Origin: Pleomorphomonas sp. PLEO
GTDB lineage: Bacteria > Pseudomonadota > Alphaproteobacteria > Rhizobiales > Pleomorphomonadaceae
DNA: 64,000 bases
NCBI RefSeq assembly: GCF_041320595.1
Contig: NZ_CP166625.1
Location: 3,222,001 to 3,286,000, forward strand
Direction of reading: 5' to 3'
Below the pieces are notes generated by a model. The model worked only from the letters and a program-made list of their open reading frames with translations. It was not told the origin of the DNA and made no database searches. A program made the translations under genes and the position numbers. Shown piece by piece: positions 17,915 through 26,176 of this stretch (position 1 is its first letter; each line of letters opens with the position of its first letter).

Positions 17915-19057
17915 ATGCCCGCCACCCTCCGAGGGATTCTGCTCGCTACGGCAACCGTCGCCAGCCTGACGGCAATGCCAGCGACCGCTGCGCCGGAAAA
18001 CGCCGGACCCAACAAGGCGACGACAAAGGTCCCCTTCCAGACCCAGACGGTGGCGCGCTTCGACTTACCGTGGGCGATTGCCATGATCGACGCCGACCGG
18101 CTGATCGTCACCACCAAGCCGGGCAAAATGTTCCTGGTCGATCACAGCGGGCGCGACCCGGTTGAGATTTCCGGCGTGCCGAAGGTTGAGCATGCCGGCC
18201 AGAACGGCTTGCTCGACGTGGCGCTTGCGCCGGATTTCGCCCAGAGCCGCCGCATCTACTTCACCTATGTCGAGCCCGGCGAGGGCGGCAGTTCATTGGC
18301 GCTCGCCCGCGCGACGCTGGCCGAACAGAGCGGTGGGGGGCGGCTCGATGGCCTCGAAGTGATCTGGAGGCAGATGCCGAAAGGCAAGGGCGGTCAGCCG
18401 GGCGGCATCCTCGCCTTTGCGCCGGATGGCAAGTCGCTGTTTTTGACCTCCGGTGACCGCATGCGGCCGGAGACGGCCCAGAATCCGGATCTTGCGCTCG
18501 GCAAGGTGCTGCACCTGACACTCAATGGAAAGCCGGCGCCCGGCAATCCGGAAGCTGCCGCAGGGGGCGTTCGTGCCGAGACGTGGACCACCGGCCATCG
18601 CAATCCCTACGGCTTGGCGTTTGCGCCCGATGGTCGTCTCTGGCTGGACGAGATGGGCCCGAAGGGGGGAGACGAACTCAATCTGATCGAGCCGGGCGTC
18701 AATTATGGCTGGCCGGAAGTGTCCTACGGCGACAACTACAATGGCACGCCGATCCCCAAGCCGCCGACCCGACCGGAATTCCGCGAACCGGCTCTTTATT
18801 GGAATCCGGTGATCGCGCCAGCAGGCCTCGCCTTCTATAAGGGCGATCTTTTCCCCGCCTGGAAGGGATCGGCGCTGATCGGCGGGCTCAAGACCCAATC
18901 GCTGTCGCGCGTCACCATCCATGGCAACAGCGCCCACGAAGATGAGCGCTTCGCCATGGAAGGGCGTATCCGCGACGTGGCGGTAGCGCCCGACGGGGCC
19001 GTGTGGGTGATTGAAGATGCGAGCCCGGGACGACTGTTCCGGCTCAGCCCGCGTTGA
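17915..19057 (+). CDS. PQQ-dependent aldose sugar dehydrogenase-like protein, exported
   Basis: This 380-residue protein has a signal peptide (MPATLRGILLATATVASLTA, cleavage after ATA-A near residue 26) and a six-bladed propeller of the soluble glucose dehydrogenase/YliI family. Landmarks are FDLPWAIAMID, GQNGLLDVALAPDF, GHRNPYGLAFAPDGRLWLDEMG and GGDELNLIEPGVNYGWP. The family oxidises aldoses in the periplasm with PQQ. The usual HxxGR stretch, holding the catalytic His and a PQQ-binding Arg, appears here as QPGGI at 161-165, so activity is uncertain. Its 3' end overlaps the convergent AraC gene by 14 bases. Confidence 0.8.
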   Translation: MPATLRGILLATATVASLTAMPATAAPENAGPNKATTKVPFQTQTVARFDLPWAIAMIDADRLIVTTKPGKMFLVDHSGRDPVEISGVPKVEHAGQNGLLDVALAPDFAQSRRIYFTYVEPGEGGSSLALARATLAEQSGGGRLDGLEVIWRQMPKGKGGQPGGILAFAPDGKSLFLTSGDRMRPETAQNPDLALGKVLHLTLNGKPAPGNPEAAAGGVRAETWTTGHRNPYGLAFAPDGRLWLDEMGPKGGDELNLIEPGVNYGWPEVSYGDNYNGTPIPKPPTRPEFREPALYWNPVIAPAGLAFYKGDLFPAWKGSALIGGLKTQSLSRVTIHGNSAHEDERFAMEGRIRDVAVAPDGAVWVIEDASPGRLFRLSPR

Positions 19058-19940
19058 CGTCGACTGCCCTGTCGGGGTGTTCAGCGTGGCTCGATGTCGT
19101 TTCGCGCAGGTATCGTCCCGGCGTCGATCCGGTCATGCGCTTGAACATGGTCGAAAAAGCCGAAGGACTGTCATAGCCAAGGTCGAGCGCGACACTGGTT
19201 ACGCTTTCTCCGCCAGCCAAGCGTGGCAGCGCCGCAAACAGGCAGGCTTGCTGGCGCCATTCGGATAGACTCAGTCCGGTTTCTCGACGAAACGCCCGTG
19301 TGAAGGTCCGGCGGCTCATGGCGAGCGCCTCGGCCCAATCGTCGATGTCTGCCCGAGGCATGGGAGCGTCCAGGAAACGGAGGCACAGGGCCGCCATGCG
19401 GAGATCGGCTGGAAACGGCAGGCCGAGCGGGCGAACCGGCAGCCGAGGGATCTCCTCCAGGATCAGCGCCATCACAAGTCCTGCGCGGCTGGATGGCTCG
19501 TAGCATTGAGGCAGGTTAACCGCCTCCACCATCAAGCTGCGCATCAGGCCGGTCAGTTCCACCACCCGACCACGGGTCGGCAGATCGGCGACGGCGCCGG
19601 GCTTGACGTAGATCGAGAGCATGCTGACACGGCCGCCGGCAGTGACTGAATGCTCGGTGCCGGCTGGCACCCAAAGCGCGTGGTCGGGTGGCACCATCCA
19701 TCGCTCACCGGGCATGGCCACCGTCACCACGCCCGAAAGCGCGTAGATCATCTGGGCGCGGCTATGGCGGTGGGGTGGGACGACATGCCCGTCGGCATAT
19801 TCTATGGCCTTGGCGACAATCGGCCCGACAGCTCGCTCCAACCATTCAATGCGTTTTGCGTGTGGCTCTTCCGACCATGGGGCGACGAGATCCGAGCGGC
19901 TCGCTTCGCTACCGGCGGTGCGTGGAAAGTTGATATCCAT
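19044..19940 (-). CDS. AraC-family regulator with cupin domain
   Basis: From the preferred ATG at 19938-19940 this is a 298-residue protein. The open frame extends to 20111, but that would overlap the divergent fsr start and the extra 57 residues look non-coding. The cupin segment VVPPHRHSRAQMIYALSGVVTVAMPGERWMVPPDHALWVPAGTEHSV is followed by the AraC DNA-binding region: DIDDWAEALAMSRRTFTRAFRRETGLSLSEWRQQ and SVTSVALDLGYDSPSAFSTMFKRMTG. It belongs to the same subgroup as the protein at 15556-16365. It is divergent from fsr and likely regulates it. Confidence 0.83.
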   Translation of the reverse strand: MDINFPRTAGSEASRSDLVAPWSEEPHAKRIEWLERAVGPIVAKAIEYADGHVVPPHRHSRAQMIYALSGVVTVAMPGERWMVPPDHALWVPAGTEHSVTAGGRVSMLSIYVKPGAVADLPTRGRVVELTGLMRSLMVEAVNLPQCYEPSSRAGLVMALILEEIPRLPVRPLGLPFPADLRMAALCLRFLDAPMPRADIDDWAEALAMSRRTFTRAFRRETGLSLSEWRQQACLFAALPRLAGGESVTSVALDLGYDSPSAFSTMFKRMTGSTPGRYLRETTSSHAEHPDRAVDVNAG

Positions 19941-20053
19941 GGTGAAGTTGGCCCAGTCGAATAGTAATTGGACCATATCACGAAGGCAGGAAGCGCCGAA
20001 AACGATATTGTCGCGCGCAACCGGCCGCTTCTTGATGCGATGCCGGCTGCGCC

Positions 20054-21274
20054 ATGGAGTGCCACTTGACCGACACAACAGCACCGGCTGCCGTTCCGTC
20101 CGCGACGACAACGGCCTTTTCCGTGATCTTCGCCATCAGCTTCTGCCACATGCTCAATGACATGATGCAGTCGTTGCTGACCGGCCTCTATCCGATGCTG
20201 AAAGAGAATTATGCGCTCAGTTTCGGTCAGATCGGCCTGATGACGCTGACTTTCCAGTTCACGGCCTCGCTGCTTCAGCCCCTGGTCGGCAGCTACACCG
20301 ACCGACATCCGCAGCCCTATTCGCTGGCGATTGGCATGGGCTTTACCCTTTTGGGCTTGCTGCTGCTCGCCAACGTCCACAGCTATCATCTGCTGCTCGT
20401 CGCCTGCGCCCTAATCGGCACGGGATCATCGGTCTTCCATCCGGAATCCTCGCGCGTGGCCCGCATGGCGTCCGGCGGGCGCTATGGTCTCGCCCAGTCG
20501 CTGTTCCAAGTTGGTGGCAATTTCGGTTCGGCGCTGGGGCCATTGCTCGCCGCTTTCATTGTCCTGCCAAACGGTCAGAAGAGTGTCGCCTGGTTCTCGG
20601 CTGCCGCTTTGCTGGCGATGATCGTGCTATGGCAGGTCGGCAACTGGTATGGCCGGCATCGCAAGGCAACGGCCAAGCGTACCGTCGCGATATCCCAAGC
20701 CTCTCTGCCGCGCTGGCGCGTCATCACCGCTCTGGCCGTGCTCGGCTGTCTGGTATTCTCCAAGTATATCTATCTCGCCAGTCTTTCGAGCTACTATACC
20801 TTTTACCTGATGCATAAATTCGGCGTCAGCGTCCGAGAGTCGCAGATGCTGCTGTTTGTGTTCCTCGGCGCGGTGGCGGCCGGCACCGTTATCGGTGGAC
20901 CAATCGGCGATCGCATTGGGCGTAAGCCGGTCATCTGGGTGTCGATCCTCGGCGTGCTGCCCTTCACGCTTGCATTGCCGTATGTCGGCTTGTTCTGGAC
21001 AGCGGTGCTGACTGTGATCATCGGCCTCGTGCTCGCCTCGGCCTTCTCAGCGATCATTGTGTTCGCCCAGGAACTTGTGCCAGGCAAGGTTGGCATGATC
21101 GCCGGTTTCTTCTTTGGGTTTGCCTTCGGGGTCGGAGGTATCGGCGCTGCCGTCCTTGGTCAAGTCGCGGATGCCAAGGGCATCGACTTCGTCTACCACA
21201 TCTGCTCGTTCTTGCCGGCTTTCGGCCTGTTGACGGTATTTTTGCCGAAAATCGAACGGCATCAGCCGCAGTAA
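20054..21274 (+). CDS. fsr: fosmidomycin-resistance-type MFS efflux protein
   Basis: This 406-residue, 12-helix transporter is very close to E. coli Fsr, including exact length. Shared stretches are GTGSSVFHPESSRVARMASG near residue 120, LAQSLFQVGGNFGSALGPLLAA, YYTFYLM-KFG, VIGGP-GD-IGRK, VLTVIIG-LASAFSAI and FFFGFAFG. Fsr exports fosmidomycin and related compounds. In a bacterium without known exposure it may handle another phosphonate or toxic metabolite. The first ATG gives a natural family start but has no strong ribosome site. It is expressed away from an AraC regulator. Confidence 0.93.
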   Translation: MECHLTDTTAPAAVPSATTTAFSVIFAISFCHMLNDMMQSLLTGLYPMLKENYALSFGQIGLMTLTFQFTASLLQPLVGSYTDRHPQPYSLAIGMGFTLLGLLLLANVHSYHLLLVACALIGTGSSVFHPESSRVARMASGGRYGLAQSLFQVGGNFGSALGPLLAAFIVLPNGQKSVAWFSAAALLAMIVLWQVGNWYGRHRKATAKRTVAISQASLPRWRVITALAVLGCLVFSKYIYLASLSSYYTFYLMHKFGVSVRESQMLLFVFLGAVAAGTVIGGPIGDRIGRKPVIWVSILGVLPFTLALPYVGLFWTAVLTVIIGLVLASAFSAIIVFAQELVPGKVGMIAGFFFGFAFGVGGIGAAVLGQVADAKGIDFVYHICSFLPAFGLLTVFLPKIERHQPQ

Positions 21275-21357
21275 GTCGGCGCGATATCTCGCTGGGACCG
21301 TGCCAACAGAATTGAACGCGAAGCGGCGGTACCCCGCTGTACGTGTAACGGTAGCGA

Positions 21358-22437
21358 TCAGGCGGTTTCGATGCGCATGCCTGTTTCCGCGTCGAACAGA
21401 TGAAGTGCCTCGGTGTCGAGTGTCAGGGCGACGTCACTGCCCGCCGTTGCCCGCGTACGCGGCGATAAGGTGGCAACGAGGCGTTGGCCGCCGACACTGC
21501 CCGACAGGATCAGCTCTGGGCCGGTGAGCTCCACCACCTCACACCGCAGGGTCAGTGGCAGACCGTCGGCGGCGTCGGTACGGAAACACTCGGGCCGGAC
21601 GCCGAGCTTGATGTTTCTGTCTTGGGGAATTTTGGAAAGCAGGGCGGGTGGCAAAGGGATCACCGTGTCGCCGCCGGCAATCAACAGACCATGCGGGGTG
21701 GCGACCACGTTCAGAAGGTTCATTGGCGGCGCACCGACAAAGGTGGCGACGTAGAGCGTAGCCGGTCGGTTGTAGATCTCTTCCGGTGAGGCCAGCTGTT
21801 CGATCTGGCCGTTGCGCATGACGGCGATACGGGTGGCGAGCGTCATCGCCTCGATCTGGTCGTGGGTGACATAGACCACCGTGGTCTTCATCATCTGGTG
21901 CAAGCGCTTCAGCTCGGTACGCATCTCCATGCGAAGTTTGGCATCGAGGTTTGAGAGCGGCTCGTCGAACAGGAACAGCTTGGGGTTGCGCACCAGTGCC
22001 CGGCCGATGGCGACGCGCTGGCGTTGGCCGCCGGAGAGCTGGCTCGGCCGGCGATCGAGCAGCGGCTCGATCTGCAACAGCCTGGCGGCCTCGGCAACCG
22101 CCTTTTCGCGTTCCGCGACCGGCACCTTTCGCATCTCAAGGCCGAAGCCAATGTTCCGCCGGACCGTCAGGTTGGGGTAGAGCGCGTAGGACTGGAACAC
22201 CATGGCGATGTCGCGGTCCTTGGGATGGACGCCAATCAGCGAGCGGCCTTCGAGGCGGATGTCACCGCCAGTCGGCTCGGCGAGGCCGGCGATGATGTTG
22301 AGCAGCGTCGACTTGCCGCAGCCCGACGCGCCGAGCAGCACCAGGAACTCGCCGCTTTGCAGCGAGATGTTGATGCCTTTCAGCGTTTCGACGTCGGCGA
22401 ACGACTTGCGGATATTGTCGACGACGAGAGCGCTCAT
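21358..22437 (-). CDS. sugar ABC transporter ATP-binding protein (UgpC/MalK type)
   Basis: This 359-residue ATPase has Walker A GASGCGKST near residue 36, Q-loop FQSYALYPNLTV, signature LSGGQRQRVAIGRAL, Walker B LFLFDEPLSNLD and switch THDQIEAMT. The C-terminal 120 residues form the MOI/TOBE regulatory domain of the MalK group (KLGVRPE, TGPELILSG). It powers the importer formed by the permeases at 24378-26107. Its ATG overlaps the stop of the kinase gene (ATGA). It is the last gene of the six-gene operon, and the convergent fsr gene lies 83 bases away. Confidence 0.92.
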   Translation of the reverse strand: MSALVVDNIRKSFADVETLKGINISLQSGEFLVLLGASGCGKSTLLNIIAGLAEPTGGDIRLEGRSLIGVHPKDRDIAMVFQSYALYPNLTVRRNIGFGLEMRKVPVAEREKAVAEAARLLQIEPLLDRRPSQLSGGQRQRVAIGRALVRNPKLFLFDEPLSNLDAKLRMEMRTELKRLHQMMKTTVVYVTHDQIEAMTLATRIAVMRNGQIEQLASPEEIYNRPATLYVATFVGAPPMNLLNVVATPHGLLIAGGDTVIPLPPALLSKIPQDRNIKLGVRPECFRTDAADGLPLTLRCEVVELTGPELILSGSVGGQRLVATLSPRTRATAGSDVALTLDTEALHLFDAETGMRIETA

Positions 22438-23348
22438 GAACGGGACTCCGGCGGGGCGTAGCGGCGCGGATAGGTGGAAACGGCGAGCGAGGCAGTTGCG
22501 GCTCCCGCCTTGAGACTTTCCTCAAGCGATTTGCCGGCGGCCAGTGCCGCCAGGAACCCGGCATTGAACACGTCGCCGGCGCCGATCGTGTCGATCACCT
22601 TGACCTTGGGGGCAGCAACCTCGACAACGCCAGCACTGGAGACCGCCAAGGCGCCATGCGGACCGCGCTTGACGACGGCGACGGCGCCTTCTGGCATCAG
22701 ATCGAGCATGGCGCGGGCGGCGGAGTGCACGTCGTCCCGACCGGTGATCGAAGTGGTCTCGACCTCGTTGAACAGAGCAATGGCCGAGCGAGCCAGCCAG
22801 CCCTTGGTTGCCGCGACGACCTCTGACGTCCAACCGGCCGGTGGCCAGCCGGTGTCGAGGGCGACGCGAATGCCGAATTTGTCGGCCCAATCGTAAAGCT
22901 GGCCGTATTCTTGCGACAGCTTGGGCATCAGGAACGGGCCGGCGAACAGTGCCAGACCGCCGCGATGGGCCTCGCCGTCGAGCGTCGTCAGCACGTCGGC
23001 GGCGCCGTAGTGTGGCAGGTGGCCGAGTGTAGTGAAGAAGGTACGCTCGCCGTCGGGGTGAGTAATGCCGACAGAGATGGTGGTGTTTTCTTCGTGAACC
23101 CGCCAGTTTTTCGATTGCCCGCCGAACTCGCCGGCCAGCCATGCTCCGAAGCGATCACTGCCAACACTGGCGGCCAGCGCGAAGGGCACACCGAGTGCCT
23201 TGAGCGCCAGTGCCGAGTTGCCGGCGCAGCCACCGACCCGCAGCTCGTCATGGTCGACGATGATCTCGGTTCCCGGCTGCGGCCAGGGCGTAGCGGGGCC
23301 TAGGATCAGGTCGACGTTGACGTTTCCAATAACAGCAATCGGCTTCAC
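22434..23348 (-). CDS. PfkB-family carbohydrate kinase
   Basis: This 304-residue protein belongs to the ribokinase/PfkB family, which phosphorylates sugars or sugar derivatives with ATP. Both signatures are present: RVGGCAGNSALALKALGVPF near residues 37-56, and the C-terminal DTIGAGDVFNAGFLAALAAG near 252-271, with the catalytic Asp in GAGD. The start is GTG, directly abutting the TAA of the upstream SIS gene. It overlaps the ATPase gene by four bases. Next to a SIS-domain gene and an ABC importer, it would phosphorylate the imported sugar derivative; in frl operons FrlD is the equivalent. Confidence 0.9.
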   Translation of the reverse strand: MKPIAVIGNVNVDLILGPATPWPQPGTEIIVDHDELRVGGCAGNSALALKALGVPFALAASVGSDRFGAWLAGEFGGQSKNWRVHEENTTISVGITHPDGERTFFTTLGHLPHYGAADVLTTLDGEAHRGGLALFAGPFLMPKLSQEYGQLYDWADKFGIRVALDTGWPPAGWTSEVVAATKGWLARSAIALFNEVETTSITGRDDVHSAARAMLDLMPEGAVAVVKRGPHGALAVSSAGVVEVAAPKVKVIDTIGAGDVFNAGFLAALAAGKSLEESLKAGAATASLAVSTYPRRYAPPESRS

Positions 23349-24359
23349 TTATTCGCTCCGGGTAATCTTGTTCGAACGGACGGGCGTCCCAGCATTCTCG
23401 ACGCGTTCGGCGGCGAAGGCGACCATCAGGGACTGGGCGGCTGGCAGCAGGGCGAAGACGGCGGCCATTCCAGTGGCCGGCTTGACGGGAATGGTGACGG
23501 CCCCTGCCACTGGCGCGTCTCCCGAGGCGTCGAAGACCACGACCGGCGCACCAGCGGCGAGGATTTCTACAGCCATTCCGGCGATCAATGGCGACGTCGG
23601 GTCTTTGGCGCGGAACAGGACGGCACCGATCTCGGGCGACAGCATTTCCATCGGTCCATGCCGGAGCTGACCACCCTCGTGCGAGAAGCAGGGACGGCGT
23701 GACAGTTCGGTGAAGCCGAGGGCGATGGCCTCGGCGACGCCTTGTAGGCTGCGGCCGGAGGTGACGATGGTGCGGACGTTCTTCAGGGCGACTAGCGCGG
23801 CGGAAACGTTGGGTGCCTCCGGTGACTTCAACACGGCGAGCGCCGGTTCCGCGTCCGCTCCAAGCGCCGAGAGGACGGCAAGATGCAGTGCGAAGGTCAG
23901 CGTCAGGCTGCGCGTCGCGGCGAAAGCCAGTTCCGAGCCGCCGGCTGCCACCAGAGCCGGGGCGGCTTTGCCGAGGAAGGAGACACCCTCAAGGGTCAGA
24001 GCAAAGGTTTCGGTGGTGCCACCCGTTTCCTTGAACCAGCGGACCACCTCGGCGCTTTCGCCCGACTGCGAGGTGACGAAGATCGTGCGGCCGTTGATTG
24101 GCAGAGGCGCTGTGAGTTGCTCGGATACCGGCAGCGACACCGCGTCGATGCCGAGGGCGCGATAATAGGGCTCGACAGCGCGGGCGACAGCGTGTGAACC
24201 GCCCATGCCCAGCATCAACAGGCGATCGGTCTTCTTGAGCGAGGCTGCGGCGCGGGTAGCCATCTCGCGGTTGGTCTCAAATGAGGCGAGGGCATCGGCG
24301 TGCTGGCGGGCCATTTCTCGGTCAATGGCGAGGAGGCTTTCGGGACGGGGAGCGGTCAT
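23349..24359 (-). CDS. SIS-domain sugar isomerase/deglycase (AgaS/FrlB-like)
   Basis: This 336-residue protein contains two SIS domains arranged like the isomerase half of GlmS. The first phosphosugar loop is MLGMGGSHAVARAV, followed by VTSQSGESAEVVRWF. The second domain has TSGRSLQGVAEAIALGFTEL and the GlmS-like GGQLRHGPMEML. Such proteins isomerise or deaminate sugar-6-phosphates (AgaS) or cleave fructosamine 6-phosphates (FrlB). Length fits FrlB (328-340). It lies between the permease and kinase genes of one operon, so its substrate should be the kinase product. Confidence 0.85.
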   Translation of the reverse strand: MTAPRPESLLAIDREMARQHADALASFETNREMATRAAASLKKTDRLLMLGMGGSHAVARAVEPYYRALGIDAVSLPVSEQLTAPLPINGRTIFVTSQSGESAEVVRWFKETGGTTETFALTLEGVSFLGKAAPALVAAGGSELAFAATRSLTLTFALHLAVLSALGADAEPALAVLKSPEAPNVSAALVALKNVRTIVTSGRSLQGVAEAIALGFTELSRRPCFSHEGGQLRHGPMEMLSPEIGAVLFRAKDPTSPLIAGMAVEILAAGAPVVVFDASGDAPVAGAVTIPVKPATGMAAVFALLPAAQSLMVAFAAERVENAGTPVRSNKITRSE

Positions 24360-24377
24360 GGTGTTGTCCTTTTTGGT

Positions 24378-25223
24378 TCAGCCTTTGACGCCGCCGGACG
24401 TGAGTCCGGAAATCAGCGCCCGCTGCATGACGAGGCCGACGATCACCGGTGGCAACGCGGCGATCACACCGGCCGTGGCGATTAGGCCGTAGTCTGAAAC
24501 GCGTCCGCCGGCGAGGTCGGCGATGGCGACGGTCAGTGTCTTGGCCCGCTGGTCGGATGTGAACAGCAGGGCGTAGAAGAATTCGTCCCACCCCAGCAAA
24601 AAGGCGAACAGAGCTGAGGTGGCCACCACCGGCATGGCGAGCGGCAGTGTGATGATCCGAAGCGTCTGCCACAGGCTGGCGCCGTCGATGACGGCGGCCT
24701 GCTCGATCTCGCGTGGAATGCCGTCGAAGCCGGATTTCATCAGCCACGTCGTGAAGGGAGCGAGAATGGTGAGATAGACGAGCGCCAGGCCGAATACGCT
24801 GTTGAGCAGGCCGAACTTGGAGAGCGCCAGGTAGAGCGGCACGGCGAGGGCGACAGGCGGCAGCATATAGGTGCCGATGACCAGGGACAGCGACCAGCCG
24901 ACCGATGGCGTGCGCGACACGGCCCAGCCGGCGGGTACGGCGAGCGCCACGGCGGCGACGGTGGCCATGCCAGCGACCATCAGCGAGTTTCTGAGGCTTG
25001 CCATAAACGCCGCGCCTGCACTGTTTTCCAGCGTCGAAAGGAGGATGGCATAGCGAGAGAAGTCCATCGTCGCCGGCCACCAGCGTAGGGGCTTGGCGGC
25101 GAGGTCGGCGGCCGGCGAGATGCTCATCACGAACAGCCAGACGAGCGGCGCCAGGATGACGATGCCCAGGAGCAGCGCCGAGGCATGCAGGAACAGGCGG
25201 AAGAGGGGGCTCTGGCGTTCCAT
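24378..25223 (-). CDS. sugar ABC transporter permease (MalG type)
   Basis: This 281-residue inner-membrane protein has six predicted helices. The coupling motif is IPREIEQAAVIDGASLWQTLRIITLPLAMP, the EAA loop of carbohydrate type 1 importers. The ATG at 25221-25223 overlaps the TGA of the first permease (TGATG) and is the true start, although the frame stays open far upstream in antisense of that gene. The typical MalG ending GLTSGGVKG is present. It pairs with the MalF-type permease encoded upstream. Confidence 0.92.
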   Translation of the reverse strand: MERQSPLFRLFLHASALLLGIVILAPLVWLFVMSISPAADLAAKPLRWWPATMDFSRYAILLSTLENSAGAAFMASLRNSLMVAGMATVAAVALAVPAGWAVSRTPSVGWSLSLVIGTYMLPPVALAVPLYLALSKFGLLNSVFGLALVYLTILAPFTTWLMKSGFDGIPREIEQAAVIDGASLWQTLRIITLPLAMPVVATSALFAFLLGWDEFFYALLFTSDQRAKTLTVAIADLAGGRVSDYGLIATAGVIAALPPVIVGLVMQRALISGLTSGGVKG

Positions 25224-26107
25224 CAGGCGGCGCTCCCGGCAACCTTTTTCACGGCGGTGCCATAGACGATGGCGAGTACCGTGACGATCAGCGTGACGAT
25301 AAGGGCAAGCGAAGCGCCTGAGCCAGCCCGCTGGAAGGAGAAGGCTTCCTGGTAGACGAGGATGGACAAGGTGCGCGTCGAGTTGGCAGGACCGCCGCGC
25401 GTCATTACCCAGATGATGTCGAACACCTTGAAAGCCTCGATGGTGCGCAGCACCAGCGCCACCATCAAGGGGCCGGCCAGATAGGGTAGCGTCACGTAGC
25501 GGAAGCGGGCAAAGGCACTGGCGCCATCGACGAAGGAAGCGGCGATGACATCGCGCGGCACCGCCTGCAGGGCGGCGAGCGCGATCAGCGCGACCAGGGG
25601 GAAGTTTTTCCAGCAGTCGGCGACGATCAGCGCCGTCATGGCGGTGCCAGGCTCGCCGAGCCAGGAACGGTAATCGGAGAGCACGCCGAGCTGGGTGAGG
25701 GCGGCGTTGAGCGCGCCATATTCGGGATTGTAGATCAGACGCCACAGCGTGGCGTTGACGACTGTCGGCAGCGCCCAGGGCAAGATCATCAGGGCCCGCA
25801 GCAGAGTACGCCCGCGGAACTGTTGGTTGAGCAGAAGCGCGGCGAGTACCCCAAGCGCCATCTCGGCGGTCACCGACACCACGGCAAACCAGGTGGTGGT
25901 GAAAAGGGTGCGGCCGAAGGCATTGCCGGAGACAAGGCGGACGTAATTGTCGAAGCCGACGTAACTACCGGATGTCCCGACCAGCTTCGCGTCGGTGAAG
26001 GATAGGTGCACGGTGTCGACGAGCGGCCAGCCGATGACGGCGACCATGACGATGAGGAGCGGCAGCATGAGCAGCCACGCCCGGGTGGTAATCCAGGTGC
26101 CGGACAT
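25223..26107 (-). CDS. sugar ABC transporter permease (MalF/UgpA type)
   Basis: This 294-residue protein begins with a helix typical of MalF-type permeases (WLLMLPLLIVMVAVIGWPLV) followed by LSFTDAKL-G and GFDNYVRLVS. It contains the EAA loop VPRDVIAASFVDGASAFARFRYVTLPYLAGPL. Six membrane segments are predicted. It forms the channel with the product of 24378-25223. It starts 69 bases after the stop of the binding-protein gene and overlaps the next permease start. Confidence 0.92.
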   Translation of the reverse strand: MSGTWITTRAWLLMLPLLIVMVAVIGWPLVDTVHLSFTDAKLVGTSGSYVGFDNYVRLVSGNAFGRTLFTTTWFAVVSVTAEMALGVLAALLLNQQFRGRTLLRALMILPWALPTVVNATLWRLIYNPEYGALNAALTQLGVLSDYRSWLGEPGTAMTALIVADCWKNFPLVALIALAALQAVPRDVIAASFVDGASAFARFRYVTLPYLAGPLMVALVLRTIEAFKVFDIIWVMTRGGPANSTRTLSILVYQEAFSFQRAGSGASLALIVTLIVTVLAIVYGTAVKKVAGSAA

Positions 26108-26176
26108 GCAGTGTCCTTGTCGGATAATCGGTCAGCGGGGAACCGGGCGCCAGGGGCGCCCGGTATGTTCAAGGTA

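Noticed and set aside
24378-25745. 455-residue version of the second sugar permease
   Set aside because: The extra N-terminal 174 residues are antisense-like readings of the first permease; the TGATG overlap at 25221-25225 marks the true start.
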